Of a stretch of 64,000 nucleotides of DNA, positions 60,161 to 64,000 are shown one piece after another. The notes beneath the pieces are model-generated. The model was not told the DNA's origin. It searched no databases and saw only the letters and a list, made by a program, of their open reading frames with translations. Every line of letters begins with the position of its first letter. Within the stretch, counting starts at the first letter, position 1. The DNA comes from Amycolatopsis mediterranei (GTDB lineage: Bacteria; Actinomycetota; Actinomycetes; Mycobacteriales; Pseudonocardiaceae), in assembly GCF_026017845.1 (NCBI RefSeq), contig NZ_CP100416.1, positions 9,612,366 through 9,676,365 on the forward strand, read 5' to 3'. The position numbers and the translations under genes are program-made.

Positions 60161-60543
60161 GGATCGATGTCGCGGGCGACCGCGCGCATGATCTCGGCGA
60201 TCTGCTTGGTGTGCTTGCGGTCCGGGTAGCGGTTGCGCCGCAGGTCCGGCTGCACCTTCAGCTCGAGCAGCTTGATCATGTCCTCGATCAGGCCGTGCAG
60301 TTCCTCGGCCGGGCGGCGGCGCGCCTCGGCGACCGACGGCGGCGGGTCGAGCAGCCGGACGGAGAGCGCTTGCGGACCGCGACGGCCGTCGGCGACGCCG
60401 AACTCCAGCCGCTGTCCGGCCTTCAGCCCCTCGACGCCCTGCGGCAGCGCGGCCTTGCGAATGTAGACGTCGGCGCCACCGTCCTGCGTGACGAACCCGA
60501 ACCCCTTCTCCGCGTCGTACCACTTGACCTTGCCGGTCGGCAC
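60157..60543 (-). CDS. cspB: Cold-shock domain protein, CspB-like, with C-terminal extension
   Basis: A 128-residue protein. Residues 1-66 form a cold-shock domain: TGKVKWYDAEKGFGFVTQDG has RNP1 (KGFGFV), while the usual FVHFSA RNP2 is replaced by DVYIRKAAL, so nucleic-acid binding may differ. Residues 67-128 (RRRPAEELHGLIEDMIKLLE to HTKQIAEIMRAVARDI) are a helical extension seen in the actinobacterial CspB (Rv0871-like) group. I chose GTG 60543 (MPTGKVKW). It converges with the DUF2771 gene and is divergent from the small membrane protein. Confidence 0.88.
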   Translation of the reverse strand: MPTGKVKWYDAEKGFGFVTQDGGADVYIRKAALPQGVEGLKAGQRLEFGVADGRRGPQALSVRLLDPPPSVAEARRRPAEELHGLIEDMIKLLELKVQPDLRRNRYPDRKHTKQIAEIMRAVARDIDP

Positions 60544-60673
60544 TTCCCTCACCAGTCCTTCTGCTGTCCGCTCACGACGAACGCGCCCGGGGCGTACCCA
60601 GGGCGCGCTGGGTAAAGGGTATCTCGCCACCGGCCCTGGGGAGAAGTCGATACCGCCGGATACTGTGCCGGCC

Positions 60674-60766
60674 GGTACTGATCCGACCACAGTCACGGCC
60701 GAATGACTTCGTAGCAACGGCTACTTGCCGCCTGGGGGTCGGCCTACTTTTGGCCGGATCAGTACC
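60674..60766. promoter_or_regulatory. 12-bp inverted repeat in the csp/membrane-protein divergent region
   Basis: GGTACTGATCCG (60674-60685) and CGGATCAGTACC (60755-60766) are perfect inverted copies separated by 69 bp. Each faces one of two divergent genes. The arrangement suits twin binding sites for a shared regulator or a looped structure. Confidence 0.55.
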
Positions 60767-60803
60767 CTCTTGCTTCATGAAGAGCACGACGAAGGAGGCC
60801 GGT

Positions 60804-61013
60804 GTGGCCGCTCCCGGCAAGCCGTTCCTGATGCGCATCGGCATCGGGCTTTTCGGTCTCGGCATGATCGCCGTGCTGGCGGTGTTCATCATGTTCGCCG
60901 CCGGCCTGGAGAACCTGCCGGTGTGGCTGTCCCTCGCCGCCGGGGTGATCACCCCCCTGGGCCTGCTGCTGGGCTTGATCGCGCTGGTGATCGAGGCCCG
61001 AGCCAAGAACTAA
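60804..61013 (+). CDS. Small two-helix membrane protein
   Basis: A 69-residue protein with two helices (IGIGLFGLGMIAVLAVFIMF and LSLAAGVITPLGLLLGLIAL) and a short basic end (EARAKN). I chose GTG 60804, since GGAGG lies 5 bp before it; ATG 60777 would give 78 residues. I do not recognise a named family. It overlaps the HAD gene stop by 4 bp on the other strand. Confidence 0.7.
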   Translation: MAAPGKPFLMRIGIGLFGLGMIAVLAVFIMFAAGLENLPVWLSLAAGVITPLGLLLGLIALVIEARAKN

Positions 61014-61627
61014 GGCACGGTCGCGAACGTCCGCTCGAACCACTCCGGGAACTCCGTCAGCGAGTCGAAGACGACCTCGGCGCCTTCGCTCAGCAGGAGC
61101 GTGCGGTCGCACGGCCCGGTGGTGACGCCGACCGCGATCGCGTTCGCCGCCAGCGCACCCCGGATGTCACCGGCGTGATCTCCGACATACACGCGGGCGT
61201 CGTGCGCCAGCAGCGCCTCGGCCTTCTGCGTCGACCACAGCTCGCCGACGACTTCGTCGACGTCGAGCCCGAGCGCGTCCACGTGCAGCTGGGCGTTGGG
61301 CCCGTACTTCCCGGTGACGACCAGCGTGCGGCCGCCGGCCTTGCGGACCGCCCGGAGCGACTCGACCGCGCCCGGCAGCGCAACCGTGCTCGGCACGACC
61401 ACCTCGGGGTACATCGCGCGGAACCGGTCGACGAGCCCGGGGATGCGTTCCTCGGGCGCTTCGAAGCCGCGCAGGATGTCGTCGAGCGGCGGCCCGAGGT
61501 TGGCCGCGAACGCGTCGCCGTCCAGCGGCAAGCCGGATTCGACGCCGAGCGCGTTCATCGCCGCGGCCATGCCCGGCCGCGCGTCGATCAGTGTCATGTC
61601 GAGGTCGAACCCCACGGTGATGCCCAC
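61010..61627 (-). CDS. HAD family hydrolase
   Basis: A 205-residue phosphatase-like HAD protein. Motif I is VGFDLDMTLIDARPG with nucleophile Asp and acid Asp, motif II is VVTGKYGPNAQ, and motif IV is VYVGDHAGDIRGA. The cap is inserted after motif I (class I). These suit phosphoglycolate phosphatase-like enzymes, with substrate unknown. GTG 61627 is preferred; GTG 61636 is possible. Confidence 0.88.
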   Translation of the reverse strand: MGITVGFDLDMTLIDARPGMAAAMNALGVESGLPLDGDAFAANLGPPLDDILRGFEAPEERIPGLVDRFRAMYPEVVVPSTVALPGAVESLRAVRKAGGRTLVVTGKYGPNAQLHVDALGLDVDEVVGELWSTQKAEALLAHDARVYVGDHAGDIRGALAANAIAVGVTTGPCDRTLLLSEGAEVVFDSLTEFPEWFERTFATVP

Positions 61628-61686
61628 AACCGACACGGTAGCCGCCAGGACCGACAGTTTTACGCGAAAACCGATCATGTACAGCG

Positions 61687-61715
61687 CCTTGACAGTAGAG
61701 CGATCTGTGTCAAGG
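61687..61715. promoter_or_regulatory. Operator dyad upstream of TetR/R2lox
   Basis: CCTTGACA (61687-61694) and TGTCAAGG (61708-61715) are perfect 8-bp arms with 13 bp between, ending 6 bp before the TetR start. The position suits autoregulation by that TetR. Confidence 0.6.
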
Positions 61716-61721
61716 TGAAGT

Positions 61722-62306
61722 GTGACCAGCTTCACCGAACGGACGAAGGCGTCCCTGCGCGAAACGCTGCTCGACGCCGCCGCCGACCTGCTGCCGGACC
61801 GCGGCCACGCGGGCCTGCGGATGGCCGACGTCGCCGCGAAGGCCGGGGTGAGCAGGCAGACGGTCTACAACGAGTTCGGGAACAAGGCGGCGCTGACCCA
61901 GGCGGTGGCGCTGCGCACCGCGTCGGAGTTCCTCGACGGGATCCGGCAGCGGTTCGAAACGGCGGACGGGCTCCTGGCGGGCATCCACCACGCCGTCGTC
62001 TACACGATCGAGCACGCCCGGGAGAACCGCCTGGTCGCGGCGGCGCTCGGCACCGAAGCCGGTGAGGACCTGCTGCCCCTGCTGACGAGCCGGGGCGAGC
62101 CGATCCTCAGCGCGGCCGCGGCCCTCGCCGCCGAGCAGTACCGCGAGTTCGAACCCGGCCTGTCGCCCGAAGCCGCGGCCCTGCTCGCGGAGACCGTCGT
62201 GCGCCTTTCCCTGTCGCACCTGGTGCTCTCCACGCACTCGGCGGCCGAAGCGGCCGACGCCGTCACCGCGGTACTGGAACCCGCCATCCGCCAATTCGTC
62301 CACTGA
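61722..62306 (+). CDS. TetR/AcrR family regulator, adjacent to R2lox
   Basis: A 194-residue repressor with the helix-turn-helix RETLLDAAADLLPDRGHAGL, then RMADVAAKAGVSRQTVYNEFGNKAALTQ (in parts). The start is a GTG at 61722 and the R2lox ATG follows 22 bp after the stop. The M. tuberculosis pair Rv0232-Rv0233 has, as I recall, the same TetR-R2lox order. The upstream dyad is its likely operator. Confidence 0.91.
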   Translation: MTSFTERTKASLRETLLDAAADLLPDRGHAGLRMADVAAKAGVSRQTVYNEFGNKAALTQAVALRTASEFLDGIRQRFETADGLLAGIHHAVVYTIEHARENRLVAAALGTEAGEDLLPLLTSRGEPILSAAAALAAEQYREFEPGLSPEAAALLAETVVRLSLSHLVLSTHSAAEAADAVTAVLEPAIRQFVH

Positions 62307-62327
62307 ATCGTCAATCGGAGTGACACG

Positions 62328-63296
62328 ATGACCGACACGCTCCCGGAACTCCGCACCGGCTTTTCCTCCCTGCGCAAGGGCGGGCTGAACTGGGATTCCT
62401 TCCCGCTGCGGCTGTTCGTCAAGGGCAACAAGAAGTTCTGGAACCCGGCGGACATCGACTTCAGCCGCGAACGCGAAGGCTGGGACACGCTCAACCCGGA
62501 ACAGCAGCGCAGCACGACCTACCTCGTCGCGCAGTTCATCGCCGGCGAAGAAGCCGTCACCGAGGACATCCAGCCGTTCATGCGGGCGATGTCGGCGACC
62601 GGCCGGTTCGGCGACGAGATGTACCTGACGCAGTTCTGCTTCGAGGAAGCCAAGCACACCGAGGTGTTCCGGCGCTGGATGGACGCCGTCGGGCTGACCG
62701 AAGACCTGCACCCGTTCGTCGCCGAAAACCCGCACTACCGCAAGCTGTTCTACGAAGAGCTGCCGCAGTCGCTGCGGGCGCTGGAGGACGATCCCAGCCC
62801 GCTCAACCAGATCCGCGCGAGCGTGACGTACAACCACGTCATCGAAGGCAGCCTCGCGCTCACCGGGTACTACTCGTGGCAGCTGATCTGCACCCAGCAC
62901 GACATCCTGCCGGGCATGCAGGAACTGGTCCGCCGCATCGGCGACGACGAGCGCCGCCACATGGCCTGGGGCACGTTCACCTGCCGCCGGCACGTCGCCG
63001 CGGACGACTCGCTGTGGGACGCGGTGCTGCAGCGGATGGGCGAGCTGCTGCCGCACGCGCTCAACATGATCCAGTGGGTGCAGGACCAGTTCGAGGAACT
63101 GCCGTTCGACAACGACCCGCAGGAGATCGTCCAGTACGCGGCCGACCGGGCGCAGCGGCGGCTGGGCGCGATCGAGTCGGCGCGCGGGATGCCGGTGGAG
63201 CAGATCGACGTCGACTACTCGCCGGAGCAGCTGGAGGAAACCTTCGGCGAAGAAGACGCGAAGGCGATCGCGGAGGCCGCTGCCGCGGTGTCCTGA
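62328..63296 (+). CDS. R2-like ligand-binding oxidase (R2lox)
   Basis: A 322-residue Mn/Fe oxidase of the ferritin-like superfamily. Metal ligands are Glu74, Glu107, His110, Glu173, Glu208 and His211, which match the mycobacterial R2lox set at a constant +6 offset. Val77 and Tyr168, the residues forming the unusual ether crosslink in that enzyme, are also present. Databases often misname this family as ribonucleotide reductase beta, but the radical-path Tyr and partner NrdA are lacking here. R2lox proteins bind long fatty acids and may oxidise lipids. Confidence 0.94.
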   Translation: MTDTLPELRTGFSSLRKGGLNWDSFPLRLFVKGNKKFWNPADIDFSREREGWDTLNPEQQRSTTYLVAQFIAGEEAVTEDIQPFMRAMSATGRFGDEMYLTQFCFEEAKHTEVFRRWMDAVGLTEDLHPFVAENPHYRKLFYEELPQSLRALEDDPSPLNQIRASVTYNHVIEGSLALTGYYSWQLICTQHDILPGMQELVRRIGDDERRHMAWGTFTCRRHVAADDSLWDAVLQRMGELLPHALNMIQWVQDQFEELPFDNDPQEIVQYAADRAQRRLGAIESARGMPVEQIDVDYSPEQLEETFGEEDAKAIAEAAAAVS

Positions 63297-63304
63297 CGGA
63301 TCGG

Positions 63305-63329
63305 GGCGGCCGGACTGGCTCCGGCCGCC
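63305..63329. terminator. Convergent hairpin
   Basis: GGCGGCCGGA (63305-63314) pairs perfectly with TCCGGCCGCC (63320-63329) around CTGGC. It lies between the R2lox stop and the stop of the convergent ligase gene. Confidence 0.8.
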
Positions 63330-63330
63330 T

Positions 63331-64000
63331 TCAGGCGTGCTTCGTCGCCGCTGCCTGCTCCAGGCCCAGCAGGCTGATCGACTTCTCGCGCATCTCGACC
63401 TTGCGGACCTTCCCGGTCACCGTCATCGGGAACTCGTCGACGACGTGGACGTACCGCGGGATCTTGTAGTGCGCCAGCTTGCCGCTGCAGAACTCGCGGA
63501 CCTTCTCCGCGGTCAACGGCGAAGCGCCCTGCCGCATCCGGACCCAGGCCATCAGCTCTTCGCCGTACTTCTCGTCGGGGACGCCGATCACCTGCGCGTC
63601 GAGGATGTCCGGGTGCGTGTACAGGAACTCCTCGATCTCCCGCGGGTACAGGTTTTCGCCGCCGCGGATGACCATGTCCTTGATGCGGCCGGTGATGTTG
63701 ACGTAGCCGTCGCCGTCCATCACCGCCAGGTCGCCGGTGTGCATCCAACGGGCCGCGTCGATCGCCTCGGCCGTCTTGTCGGGCTGTTCCCAGTACCCGA
63801 GCATCACCGAATACCCGCGCGTGCACAGCTCGCCCGGCTCGCCGCGCGGGACCGTCAGGCCGGTTTCGGGGTCGACCACCTTGACTTCCAGGTGCGGCCC
63901 GACGCGCCCGACCGTCGACACGCGGCGCTCGATCGAGTCGTCGGACCGGGTCTGCGTCGACACCGGGGACGTCTCGGTCATGCCGTAGCAGATGGACACC
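63331..64000 (-). CDS. AMP-binding acyl-CoA ligase, C-terminal part (truncated by window edge)
   Basis: The C-terminal 222 residues of an ANL-superfamily acyl-CoA or fatty-acid ligase; the N-terminus lies beyond 64000. Visible motifs are YGMTETSPV (A5), RWMHTGDLAVMDGDGYVNI with the ribose-binding Asp (A7), GRIKDMVIRGGENLYPREIE (A8), and the A10 lysine in TVTGKVRKVEM. Typical partners are medium-chain or long-chain acids. It converges with R2lox. A lipid-modifying link between the two is possible but unproven. Confidence 0.92.
   Translation of the reverse strand, partial: VSICYGMTETSPVSTQTRSDDSIERRVSTVGRVGPHLEVKVVDPETGLTVPRGEPGELCTRGYSVMLGYWEQPDKTAEAIDAARWMHTGDLAVMDGDGYVNITGRIKDMVIRGGENLYPREIEEFLYTHPDILDAQVIGVPDEKYGEELMAWVRMRQGASPLTAEKVREFCSGKLAHYKIPRYVHVVDEFPMTVTGKVRKVEMREKSISLLGLEQAAATKHA

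Noticed and set aside
62328..63296. Naming the gene nrdB (ribonucleotide reductase beta)
   Set aside because: The residue set matches R2lox, including the Val/Tyr crosslink pair, and no large subunit gene is adjacent.
1..64000. Mobile elements, prophage genes, CRISPR arrays or large biosynthetic clusters
   Set aside because: No transposase, integrase, phage structural gene, regularly spaced array with unique spacers, polyketide synthase or peptide synthetase was seen. The 21-bp array at 26944 is too short and mirrored to be a CRISPR.

Overview
The window is very GC-rich, densely coded chromosomal DNA from an actinomycete. GTG and TTG starts, ATGA/GTGA/TGATG cistron overlaps, SepH, a DUF3558 lipoprotein, an EphD-like epoxide hydrolase/reductase fusion, an R2lox oxidase and a CspB-like protein all point to the Pseudonocardiaceae. 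An Amycolatopsis-like organism is my best guess, but nothing here proves the genus. I see no insertion sequence, prophage, CRISPR array, rRNA or convincing tRNA.

Layout. 1-10.4 kb: the end of an acyl-CoA dehydrogenase gene, a tandem Uma2 nuclease pair, an amidohydrolase, a GNAT/aldose epimerase pair, an S53 peptidase, a TetR gene coupled to two metallo-beta-lactamase-fold hydrolases, a DUF3558 lipoprotein and an MFS exporter. 10.4-15.1 kb: pdxH, an NCS1 permease with a cysteine-rich tail, a TetR gene and a secreted lipase. 15.2-19.6 kb: a complete urease operon, ureA-B-C-F-G-D, read leftward. 19.9-28.8 kb: citrate synthase 2, an EphD-like fusion coupled to its TetR gene, an ABC exporter/two-component operon, a mirrored 21-bp repeat array and a serine hydrolase. 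29-38.6 kb: serC, a GT87 mannosyltransferase, a Tat-exported amidohydrolase, and a MacB-type efflux operon divergent from an OmpR-type two-component system. 38.8-45.3 kb: sepH, a YjbR protein, two membrane proteins meeting tail to tail, an rRNA methylase and a glutamate-cysteine ligase-like enzyme followed by a TetR gene. 45.3-50.5 kb: heme oxygenase, superoxide dismutase, arylamine N-acetyltransferase, an isolated perfect iron-box palindrome, and an MFS/MarR pair. 50.5-61.6 kb: AzgA-type purine permease, DUF2530, a sacsin-like GHKL ATPase coupled to a DUF3027 protein, glutaminyl cyclase, MFS, DUF2771, a cold-shock protein, a small membrane protein and a HAD phosphatase. 61.7-64 kb: TetR, R2lox oxidase and the 3' part of an acyl-CoA ligase gene.

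How the parts work together. The block from citrate synthase through serC, sepH, DUF2537, the SpoU methylase, DUF2530, DUF2771 and the cold-shock gene recalls the Mycobacterium tuberculosis Rv0871-Rv0889c neighbourhood (from memory), so it looks like conserved actinobacterial backbone. Local accessory cassettes with their own regulators (TetR, MarR or two-component) sit between backbone genes. Many gene ends carry long perfect hairpins, several of them containing a GAAGGCC/GGCCTTC core.

Most notable are unexplained non-coding structures and a few odd proteins. They are the orphan iron box followed by a T-tailed terminator, the mirrored 21-bp array, the permease with a cysteine-rich tail, tandem GACA-N3-TGTC operators, a MerR-type promoter that may give a leaderless transcript, and a membrane protein that looks internally duplicated.
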